Assembly (NCBI GenBank): GCA_035461385.1
Contig: DATHVI010000159.1
Span: forward strand, 1 to 8,436
Direction: 5' to 3'
From: DATHVI01 sp035461385
GTDB taxonomy: Bacteria; Actinomycetota; Thermoleophilia; Solirubrobacterales; 70-9
DNA length: 8,436 bases
How positions within the stretch are numbered: position 1 is the stretch's first letter; the number at the start of each line of letters is the position of its first letter. Both the position numbers and the translations under genes were made by a program. Below are positions 1 to 5,313 of the stretch, piece by piece. The notes below the pieces were generated by a model that ran no database searches, was not told where the DNA came from, and saw only the letters and a program-made list of their open reading frames with translations.

Positions 1-504
1 GATCGAGAAGGGACGCATGCTCCAGGGCCGGTGGAAGGCGGAGACGTCGACCAGCGTGTTGAGCGCCGTGATCGACCCGACCCGGTTGGGGTGCCTGATC
101 GCCCACTCAAAGCCGATCGGGCCCCCGATGTCGTGGACGACGAGGTGGCAGCGCTCGATCCCGAGCGCGTCGAGCGCCTCGCCCGTCCACCGAGCCAAGC
201 CGGACCAGCTGTAGTCGAAGGCCTCGGGTCGGGCCGCCAAGCCGAGGCCCGGGAAGTCAAAGGCGACGGCCTTCAGCCCGCCGGCCGCCAGCGGCTCGAG
301 CAGCTTGCGATACATGTAGCTGCTCGTCGGAACCCCGTGGACCAGCACGACGGGCTCACCGGTCCCTTGCTCGCGGACGAAGCTGGGCACGCCGCCGGCG
401 TCGAACTCTCGCCCGGCGCGCCGGTGACGCTCGATCGCCTCCTGGACGGCCCGCTTCACGGACCTGAAGCCAATCAGACTGCGAGGGGCGCCGAGGTTCC
501 GCAC
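1..504 (-). CDS. Alpha/beta-fold hydrolase, haloalkane-dehalogenase-like (3' end cut by window edge)
   Basis: This is an open reading frame on the minus strand that runs off the left edge, leaving 168 N-terminal codons. The translation shows alpha/beta-hydrolase landmarks: an oxyanion-hole HGVPTSSYMYR motif (residues 56-66), a DFPGLG strand-turn (83-88), and a nucleophile elbow VVHDIGGPIG (122-131) with Asp125 where serine hydrolases have Ser. An Asp nucleophile in a D-x-G-G-P setting, together with HGxPTSSY, is typical of haloalkane dehalogenases and related epoxide hydrolases, which hydrolyse substrates through an aspartyl-ester intermediate. The cap domain and the acid/His of the triad lie outside the window, so the substrate cannot be inferred. 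The start is unresolved: GTG at 504 follows an in-frame stop and is the longest choice; GTG at 459 is an alternative, and neither has a convincing ribosome binding site. The gene is divergent from the pyr operon and has no evident functional link to it. Confidence 0.8.
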   Translation of the reverse strand, partial: MRNLGAPRSLIGFRSVKRAVQEAIERHRRAGREFDAGGVPSFVREQGTGEPVVLVHGVPTSSYMYRKLLEPLAAGGLKAVAFDFPGLGLAARPEAFDYSWSGLARWTGEALDALGIERCHLVVHDIGGPIGFEWAIRHPNRVGSITALNTLVDVSAFHRPWSMRPFSI

Positions 505-540
505 GATGCGGGATCAGAGCCGGGAGGGGTCGGCGCCCGC

Positions 541-549
541 TGCTACGCT
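541..549 (+). promoter_or_regulatory. Putative extended -10 promoter of the pyr operon
   Basis: TGC-TACGCT has the form of an extended -10 element (TGn followed by TAnnnT). No good -35 hexamer is visible about 17 bp upstream, which an extended -10 can compensate for. Transcription would begin near 556-558, giving a leader of about 45 nt made up almost entirely of the hairpin at 564-593. A 7-bp direct repeat GCTACGC (542-548 and 551-557) gives a second, weaker -10-like hexamer at 553-558. This is a prediction from sequence only. Confidence 0.35.
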
Positions 550-563
550 GGCTACGCAAGCCC

Positions 564-593
564 CTTTCCCCGGGTCCCGCGAGGCCAGGAAGG
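564..593 (+). promoter_or_regulatory. PyrR RNA-binding loop overlapping the pyrR ribosome binding site
   Basis: Positions 573-586 fit the published PyrR binding-loop consensus ARUCCNGNGAGGYU at 10 of the 12 specified positions. The two differences, A to G at position 1 and U to C at position 14, lie opposite each other in the upper stem and keep a base pair. The hexaloop is CCGCGA (consensus CNGNGA), closed by GGUC/GGCC. After a small internal loop (570-572 against 587), a lower stem pairs 564-569 (CUUUCC) with 588-593 (GGAAGG), including one G-U pair. That 3' strand contains most of the Shine-Dalgarno AAGGAG (590-595). PyrR with UMP or UTP bound should stabilise the hairpin and block initiation, as reported for translational repression by PyrR in Mycobacterium smegmatis. 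No terminator/antiterminator pair of the Bacillus type is seen. Confidence 0.72.
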
Positions 594-601
594 AGCGCGA
601 A

Positions 602-1186
602 GTGAGCGACGAGAAGGTCGTGCTCGATCACGACGATCTACGGCGGACGCTTGTCCGGATCGCCCACGAGATCGTCGAGAAGGACGGTGAGGCCAGCGAG
701 TTGGCGCTGGTCGGCATCCACACCCGCGGCGCGGTCCTCTGCCGCCGCCTTCACGCCCTGGTCGGGGAGCTCTCCGGCACCGAGGTGCCGCTCGGCGACC
801 TCGACATCGCCTTCTACCGCGACGACCTCGAGGCGCGCGAGCCCGGCGCCCAGCCGGTCGTCCACTCCTCCCACCTCGACTTCGACCTCGCGGGGCGGAC
901 GGTGGTCCTCGTCGACGACGTCCTGTTCACCGGCCGCACCGCCCGGGCGGCGATCGACGCGCTGTTCGACTACGGCCGGCCGGCGAAGGTCCAGCTCGCC
1001 GTGCTCGCCGATCGCGGGCACCGCGAGCTGCCGATCCGCCCCGACTACGTCGGCAAGAACCTGCCGACGGCCCGCGAGGAGCGGGTCAACGTCCGCCTCG
1101 AGGAGGTCGACGGCGTCGACGAGGTGACGATCGGCCCCGGCCGCCGGGCGGCGGCGGGAACCGGGGCGAGGGAGGGGCGGCGATGA
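602..1186 (+). CDS. pyrR: PyrR, bifunctional pyr operon regulator / uracil phosphoribosyltransferase
   Basis: The 194-residue product matches PyrR in length and motifs: LVGIHTRG (36-43), DIAFYRDDL (68-76), the type I phosphoribosyltransferase PRPP loop VVLVDDVLFTGRT (101-113), and the conserved YVGKNLPT segment (149-156) followed by NVRLEEVDG. PyrR binds pyr leader RNA when occupied by uridine nucleotides and usually also makes UMP from uracil and PRPP. The GTG start at 602 is preferred because AAGGAG lies 6 nt upstream and the PyrR core begins directly after it; an in-frame ATG at 506 would add 32 residues unlike the family and would run through the regulatory hairpin. After the conserved core, the last 17 or so residues form a Gly/Arg/Ala-rich tail that looks lineage-specific. 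The stop overlaps the pyrB start (ATGA), and the leader carries a PyrR-type binding loop, so autoregulation is likely. Confidence 0.95.
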   Translation: MSDEKVVLDHDDLRRTLVRIAHEIVEKDGEASELALVGIHTRGAVLCRRLHALVGELSGTEVPLGDLDIAFYRDDLEAREPGAQPVVHSSHLDFDLAGRTVVLVDDVLFTGRTARAAIDALFDYGRPAKVQLAVLADRGHRELPIRPDYVGKNLPTAREERVNVRLEEVDGVDEVTIGPGRRAAAGTGAREGRR

Positions 1187-2148
1187 AGCACCTGCTCGGG
1201 ATCGCCGGCCTCGACCGCGCCGACATCGAGCGGATCATGGCGCGCGCGGAGAGCTTCGCCGAGGTCGGCAGGCGCGACATCAAGAAGGTCCCGGCGCTGC
1301 GCGGCCGGACGATCGTCAACCTCTTCTACGAGGCGAGCACGCGGACGAGCTCGTCGTTCGACCTCGCCGCCAAGCGGCTGTCGGCCGACGTCGTCTCGAT
1401 CAAGGCGGCTGGCTCGTCGGTCGACAAGGGCGAGTCGCTCAAGGACACAATCGCGACGCTTTCCGCCTACGGCCCCGAGGCGATCGTGATCCGCTCGCCC
1501 TACGCCGGGGCGGCCGCCCTCGTCACCCGCTGGACCGACGCCGCCGTGATCAATGCCGGCGACGGCAAGCACGAGCACCCGAGCCAGGCGCTGCTCGACG
1601 TCTACACGCTGCGGTCGCGGCTCGGGTCGCTGGAGGGCAGGCGGATCTGGATCGTCGGCGACGTCCTCCACAGCCGGGTAGCGCGCTCGTGCACGCTCGC
1701 GTTCCGGCTGATGGGCGCCGAGGTCACCCTCTGCGGGCCGCCGACGCTGCTGCCCCGGGGCGCCGCCGCGGCGCTCGACTGCGAGATCGCCTACGACCTC
1801 GAGCGCCTCGGCGAGGCCGACGTCGTCTACGCCCTGCGGATGCAGCGCGAGCGGATGAGCGAGTCGTTCGTCCCGTCGCTGCGCGAGTACGCGGCCCGCT
1901 ACCAGATCGACGGTCGCCGCCTCGGCCCGCGCCAGCTGCTGATGCACCCGGGGCCGGTGAACCGCGGAGTCGAGCTCGCGGCCGAGGTGATCGACGGCCC
2001 CAGCTCGCTGATCGCCGCCCAGGTGGCGAGCGGCCTCGTGGTCCGGATGGCGATCCTCTACGAGCTCCTCGCCGGACGCGAGCCGACCGGGTCCGGCAGC
2101 GCCGGCGGCGACGTCGCCGAGCCGACGCCGATCGGAGAGCCCGCCTGA
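1183..2148 (+). CDS. pyrB: Aspartate carbamoyltransferase catalytic subunit
   Basis: The 321-residue product is an ATCase catalytic chain, which condenses carbamoyl phosphate and L-aspartate into N-carbamoyl-aspartate in the cytoplasm. Visible signatures are the carbamoyl-phosphate loop FYEASTRTSSSF (48-59; Ser52-Thr53-Arg54-Thr55), the mobile-loop SSVDKGES (78-85) with Lys82 equivalent to E. coli Lys84, Arg104, HPSQALLD (132-139), the LRMQRERM loop (218-225) that helps bind aspartate, and MHPGPVNRG (254-262). All expected catalytic residues are present. ATG at 1183 overlaps the pyrR stop by 4 bases and has GGAGG 7 nt upstream. A 20-odd residue Gly/Pro/Glu-rich tail after AILYELLAG extends beyond the usual C-terminus. 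No regulatory pyrI gene is seen, which agrees with a stand-alone trimeric enzyme or one working in complex with PyrC; the latter is inference. Confidence 0.97.
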   Translation: MKHLLGIAGLDRADIERIMARAESFAEVGRRDIKKVPALRGRTIVNLFYEASTRTSSSFDLAAKRLSADVVSIKAAGSSVDKGESLKDTIATLSAYGPEAIVIRSPYAGAAALVTRWTDAAVINAGDGKHEHPSQALLDVYTLRSRLGSLEGRRIWIVGDVLHSRVARSCTLAFRLMGAEVTLCGPPTLLPRGAAAALDCEIAYDLERLGEADVVYALRMQRERMSESFVPSLREYAARYQIDGRRLGPRQLLMHPGPVNRGVELAAEVIDGPSSLIAAQVASGLVVRMAILYELLAGREPTGSGSAGGDVAEPTPIGEPA

Positions 2149-3500
2149 TGCGGGCGATCTCGAGCCTCGACTGGCGAGGCGGAGGCGATCCCGGACCGGG
2201 GAGCCTGCTCCTGCGCCGCGCCACCGTCTTCGATCCCCGGGCGGAGATCGACGCCGTCCGCGACGTCGTCGTCCGCGACGGCGCCGTCGCCGAGCTCGCC
2301 GAGCCCGGCACCGCCGACGAGGCGGACGCGGAGGTGGTCGACGCCGAGGGGCTGACGGTGCTTCCCGCCTTCTTCGACCCGCACGTCCACCTGCGAACGC
2401 CCGGCGGAGAGGCGGAGGAGGAGATCGAGACCGGCACGCGGGCGGCCGCCGCGGGCGGCTACTGCGGCGTCGTCGCGCTGGCGAACACCGAGCCCCCGGT
2501 CGACGACGCCGGGGCGATCGCCGCGCTGCGCGAGCGCGCCCGCTCGGACGCCGCGGTGCCCGCCGGCTTCGTCGCCTGTGTCACCCGCGGGATGGCGGGC
2601 GAGGAGCTGACCGAGATGGCGGAGCTCGCCGACGCCGGCGCGGTCGCTTTCTCCGACGACGGGCTCCCGGTCGCGAGCGCCCGCGTGCTGCAACGGGCGC
2701 TCCAGTACCAGCGGCTGGCCGGGCTGCCGATCGCGCTCCACGAGGAGGACCCGGAGCTCTCCGGCGACGGGGTGATGCACGAGGGGGAGGTCTCGGCGCT
2801 GCTCGGGATGGCGGGGATCCCGTCGGTCTCCGAGTCGACCGCGGTCGACCGCGACGCCGCGCTCGCGATCGACCAGCAGGCGCGGATCCACGTCCAGCAC
2901 CTCTCGGCCGGCCAGTCGGTCGCCGCGGTCGCGGCGGCGAAGGCCGCGGGCGCGCGGCTCACCTGCGAGGTGACCCCCCACCACCTGACGCTCACCGACG
3001 AGGCGGTGATGAGCCTCGACTCGCGGTTCAAGATGAACCCGCCGCTTCGCTCCGAGGACGACCGCCGGGCGCTGATCGACGGGCTGCGGGCGGGGACGAT
3101 CGACTGCGTCGCGACCGACCACGCGCCCCACGCGAGCGAGGAGAAGGAGGTCCCGTTCGAGCAGGCGGCGATGGGCGTGATCGGCCTCGAGACCGCGTTC
3201 TCGGCGATCTACACCGAGCTCGTCGTCCCCGGCCTGCTCGACCTCGCGACGACGGTCGAGCGGCTCAGCGCCGGCGCCCCGGCGCTCGGGTTCGAGCCGC
3301 CGAGCCTTGCTCCGGGGAGCGAGGCGAACCTCGTCCTCGTCGACCTCGAGGCCGAGTGGGAGGCGGGCGCCGAGGGCTGGGAGAGCCGCTCGCGAAACTC
3401 CTGCTTCGAGGGCCGGCGACTGCTCGGGCGGGTGCTGATGACGGTCGCCGGCGGCCGGGTCGCATACCGCCAGCGGAGCTTCGCGATGGGAGTGGCCTGA
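2148..3500 (+). CDS. pyrC: Dihydroorotase, class I
   Basis: The 450-residue amidohydrolase interconverts N-carbamoyl-aspartate and dihydroorotate. Motifs in order: DPHVHLRTPG (77-86) with metal-ligand His79 and His81; ANTEPPVD (112-119) with Asn113 placed to bind substrate; FSDDG (168-172), whose Asp is typical of class I enzymes in place of the carboxylated Lys of class II; His198 (ALHEED); His251 in HVQHLS; TPHHLTLTDE (276-285); KMNPPLR (295-301); and ATDHAPH (322-328) with catalytic Asp324. The signature loop reads HLRTPG rather than the usual HLREPG, and Asn113 is preceded by Ala rather than the common MP; neither change removes a ligand. ATG at 2148 overlaps the pyrB stop by one base (TGATG) and has GGAGAG 8 nt upstream. 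The same frame stays open back to 1689, but that part is out-of-frame pyrB. Confidence 0.97.
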   Translation: MRAISSLDWRGGGDPGPGSLLLRRATVFDPRAEIDAVRDVVVRDGAVAELAEPGTADEADAEVVDAEGLTVLPAFFDPHVHLRTPGGEAEEEIETGTRAAAAGGYCGVVALANTEPPVDDAGAIAALRERARSDAAVPAGFVACVTRGMAGEELTEMAELADAGAVAFSDDGLPVASARVLQRALQYQRLAGLPIALHEEDPELSGDGVMHEGEVSALLGMAGIPSVSESTAVDRDAALAIDQQARIHVQHLSAGQSVAAVAAAKAAGARLTCEVTPHHLTLTDEAVMSLDSRFKMNPPLRSEDDRRALIDGLRAGTIDCVATDHAPHASEEKEVPFEQAAMGVIGLETAFSAIYTELVVPGLLDLATTVERLSAGAPALGFEPPSLAPGSEANLVLVDLEAEWEAGAEGWESRSRNSCFEGRRLLGRVLMTVAGGRVAYRQRSFAMGVA

Positions 3501-3501
3501 A

Positions 3502-4062
3502 GTGGCCGCGGGCAAGCTCGACGCCGACCGCGCCGCGCTCGTCGTCGTCGACGTCCAGGAGGCCTTCCGCAAGGCGGTGCCGCGCTTCGGCGAGGTCGCT
3601 CGCGCGGTCGCGACCCTGATCTCCGGCGCCGAGGCGACCGGGGTGCCGATCGTCGTCACCGAGCAGTACCCGAAGGGGCTCGGGCGAACGGTCGAGGAGG
3701 TCGCCGAGCGCCTCCCGCCGGAGACCGCGCCGATCGAGAAGGTCTGCTTCTCGGCCGCCGACGCCGACGGCTTCGACCTCGATGGCCGCGACCAGGCGAT
3801 CGTCTGCGGGATCGAGGCGCATGTGTGCGTGAACCAGACGGTGCTCGGACTGATCGATGACGGGGTCGAGGTCCACGTTCCGGCCGACGCCGTCGCCTCG
3901 CGGTTCGACTCGAACCGCGACGTCGGCATCGCCAAGGCCGAGCGGGCCGGGGCGGTGGTGACGAGCGTCGAGACGGCGCTATTCGAGCTCCTCGGCCGCG
4001 CCGGGACCGACGAGTTCAAGACGGTCCAGAAGCTGATCCTCGACTACGCCCCGAATCCGTGA
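3502..4062 (+). CDS. Isochorismatase-family cysteine hydrolase (ISOC1/ISOC2-like)
   Basis: The 186-residue protein has the isochorismatase/cysteine-hydrolase fold. The catalytic triad is visible as Asp17 (VVVDVQEAF), Lys80 (PIEKVCFS) and Cys109 (CGIEAHVCVNQT), with the usual hydrophobic strand before each. TEQYPKGLG (53-61), the GIEAHVCV segment and a C-terminal FKTVQKLI resemble the ISOC2-type subgroup more than nicotinamidases, whose zinc-binding DxHxxxH motif is absent. Members hydrolyse C-N bonds in various amides, ureides or imides; the substrate here is unknown. GTG at 3502 lies one base after the pyrC stop with GGGAG 9 nt upstream, and the stop overlaps carA (GTGA), so it is embedded in the pyr operon. 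One guess is removal of a carbamoylated or pyrimidine-derived side product, by analogy with RutB (ureidoacrylate hydrolase), an isochorismatase relative. That role is inference only. Confidence 0.88.
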   Translation: MAAGKLDADRAALVVVDVQEAFRKAVPRFGEVARAVATLISGAEATGVPIVVTEQYPKGLGRTVEEVAERLPPETAPIEKVCFSAADADGFDLDGRDQAIVCGIEAHVCVNQTVLGLIDDGVEVHVPADAVASRFDSNRDVGIAKAERAGAVVTSVETALFELLGRAGTDEFKTVQKLILDYAPNP

Positions 4063-4128
4063 GCGCGGAGCCGGGACAGGGGAGAGGTGATCCCCGGGCG
4101 AAGCGCGATCCAGGGTCCGTGAGCGCGG
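4056..4128 (+). repeat. 13-bp direct repeat, 60 bp apart, duplicating the carA start
   Basis: TCCGTGAGCGCGG occurs at 4056-4068 and again, identically, at 4116-4128. The offset is exactly 60 bp, so the reading frame is kept and each copy supplies a GTG start for carA. The sequence between holds a 5-bp hairpin, GGGGA (4079-4083) and TCCCC (4091-4095), around a 7-nt loop. The arrangement could be a short insertion flanked by a target duplication, or a slippage duplication that has since diverged. It explains the 20-residue N-terminal extension relative to typical CarA. Confidence 0.6.
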
Positions 4129-5312
4129 CCGGCGGATACGTGCTGCTCGAGGACGGGACCAGGTTCGACGGCGAGCTCTGCGGCGCCGGGACCGAGGTTG
4201 CCGGCGAGGTCGTCTTCAACACCGCGATCACCGGCTACCAGGAGGCGGTCACCGACCCCTCATACGCCGGCCAGCTGATCACCTTCACCTACCCGCTCGT
4301 CGGCAACTACGGCGTCTCGGCGCGGGCGATGGAGTCGGAACGGGTCCACGCCCGCGCTGCGATCATGCGCGACGCGAAAAACCGCGAAGCATCTCCTGCG
4401 GCGGCTTCGCCGCCTGACATGCCAGTTTCGGGGCACAGGCCCCTCACCGGAATACCTGCCGATGCCGAGGCCGGCTGGCTCGACTGGCTGCGCGACTGCG
4501 GGGTCGCGGCGATCTCGGGTGTCGACACCCGGGCGCTCGTCCGCCATATCCGCGACCGCGGGGCGATGCGGGGCGGGGTCTTCGCCGCGTCGACGCCCGA
4601 GCCGGACGCCCGCGAGCGGATCGCGGCCGAGCCGTCGATGGAGGGCGCCGACCTCGCGCGGACGGTGACCCCTGAGGAGCCGATCGAGATTCCCGGGGCG
4701 GGCCCGCACATCGTCGCCCTCGACACGGGGATCAAGCAGTCGATCGTGCGCCAGTTCCGCGACCGCGACTGCCGGCTGACGCTGGTGCCGTGCACGACGC
4801 CCGCGTCCGAGATCCTCGACCGCGAGCCCGACCTCGTGTTCCTCGCCAACGGACCGGGCGATCCCGCGGCGCTCGGCTACGTCGTCGGCACCGTGCGCGA
4901 GCTCGTCGGCAAGCGTCCGCTGGTCGGGATCTGCCTCGGGCACCAGCTGCTCTGCCGGGCGGTCGGGCTCGAGACCTTCAAGCTCCGCTTCGGCCATCGC
5001 GGCGCCAACCACCCGGTCAAGGACCTCGCCTCGGGGCGGATCGACATCACCTCGCAGAACCACGGCTTCGCGGTCCGGCCTCCCGACGGCGGCGAGCGGA
5101 TCGAGGCCGACGAGCCGGTCCGCTGGGAGACCGACTTCGGCGCCGCCGAGCTCACCCACATCAACCTCTACGACCGTACGGTCGAGGGCCTCGCGTTGCG
5201 CGACGTCTCCGCGTGCACCGTCCAGTACCACCCCGAGGCCGGGCCGGGCCCCCACGACGCCCGCTACCTCTTCGACCGCTTCTTGGACCTCGCCAAGGCC
5301 GGGACCGGCTGA
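4059..5312 (+). CDS. carA: Carbamoyl-phosphate synthase small (glutaminase) subunit, with in-frame insertion
   Basis: The 417-residue product hydrolyses glutamine and passes ammonia to CarB. The N-terminal domain carries YVLLEDGTRFDGEL, GEVVFNTAITGYQE and TDPSYAGQLITFTYPLVGNYG. The class I glutamine amidotransferase domain has ANGPGDP, nucleophile Cys292 in GICLGHQLL, and His391/Glu393 in QYHPE, so the triad is intact. Residues about 107-133 have no counterpart in the usual family sequence, where a short segment follows the RD and leads into the helix before GxDTRAL. This stretch shows hairpins and rare codons (AAA, ATA, GTT) and is entered as a separate repeat. Start: GTG 4059 overlaps the previous stop (GTGA), favouring coupling. 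GTG 4119, 20 codons later, gives a family-like N-terminus but has only a weak AGGG upstream. A 13-bp repeat joins the two starts. With carB it forms the carbamoyl-phosphate synthase. Confidence 0.95.
   Translation: MSAEPGQGRGDPRAKRDPGSVSAAGGYVLLEDGTRFDGELCGAGTEVAGEVVFNTAITGYQEAVTDPSYAGQLITFTYPLVGNYGVSARAMESERVHARAAIMRDAKNREASPAAASPPDMPVSGHRPLTGIPADAEAGWLDWLRDCGVAAISGVDTRALVRHIRDRGAMRGGVFAASTPEPDARERIAAEPSMEGADLARTVTPEEPIEIPGAGPHIVALDTGIKQSIVRQFRDRDCRLTLVPCTTPASEILDREPDLVFLANGPGDPAALGYVVGTVRELVGKRPLVGICLGHQLLCRAVGLETFKLRFGHRGANHPVKDLASGRIDITSQNHGFAVRPPDGGERIEADEPVRWETDFGAAELTHINLYDRTVEGLALRDVSACTVQYHPEAGPGPHDARYLFDRFLDLAKAGTG
4377..4457 (+). repeat. Palindromic in-frame insertion inside carA
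   Basis: About 81 bp encode a segment that CarA proteins normally lack. There are two adjacent hairpins. The first is GGCGGC-TTC-GCCGCC (4400-4414), with an outer stem GCAT (4389-4392) against ATGC (4419-4422) and a TC/GA pair inside it. The second is GGGGC-ACAG-GCCCC (4430-4443). Only 15 of 27 codons end in G or C (GC3 about 56%), against 25 of the next 27, and ATA, AAA, GCA, TCT, CCA and GTT cluster here. The encoded peptide includes DMPVSGHRPLTG, which resembles DPASSHRFLAG from the carB insertion. The exact edges are uncertain by a few codons because no uninterrupted homologue can be aligned here. Confidence 0.6.
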
Positions 5313-5313
5313 C

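Noticed and set aside
518..530. AGCCGGGAGGGGT as a possible PyrR binding site
   Set aside because: It resembles the consensus only with gaps and cannot form the hexaloop. It also lies upstream of the predicted transcript start; the site at 573-586 is far better.
506..601. An upstream ATG extension of pyrR
   Set aside because: It would translate through the promoter and PyrR hairpin and adds sequence unlike PyrR, while GTG 602 has an ideal AAGGAG 6 nt upstream.
31..690. A 219-codon plus-strand frame over the left end
   Set aside because: It is antisense to the alpha/beta hydrolase and continues into pyrR out of frame; the hydrolase motifs on the minus strand are decisive.
1141..1155. Hairpin-like CCGCC-GGG-CGGCGG near the end of pyrR as a terminator
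   Set aside because: No T-run follows, it lies inside the coding region, and pyrB begins within 30 bases with its own ribosome binding site; it does not look like a terminator.
2107..2118. Perfect 12-bp palindrome GGCGACGTCGCC near the end of pyrB
   Set aside because: Isolated, built from common codons in a GC-rich gene, with normal codon use around it; chance is a sufficient explanation.
2058..4019. A 653-codon minus-strand frame opposite pyrC and the hydrolase
   Set aside because: Same GC-bias effect; it spans two well-recognised plus-strand genes and shows no recognisable fold.
3502..4062. Nicotinamidase (pncA) identity for the isochorismatase-fold gene
   Set aside because: The zinc-binding DxHxxxH motif of nicotinamidases is absent, and the TEQYPKGLG and C-terminal motifs fit ISOC-type hydrolases better.
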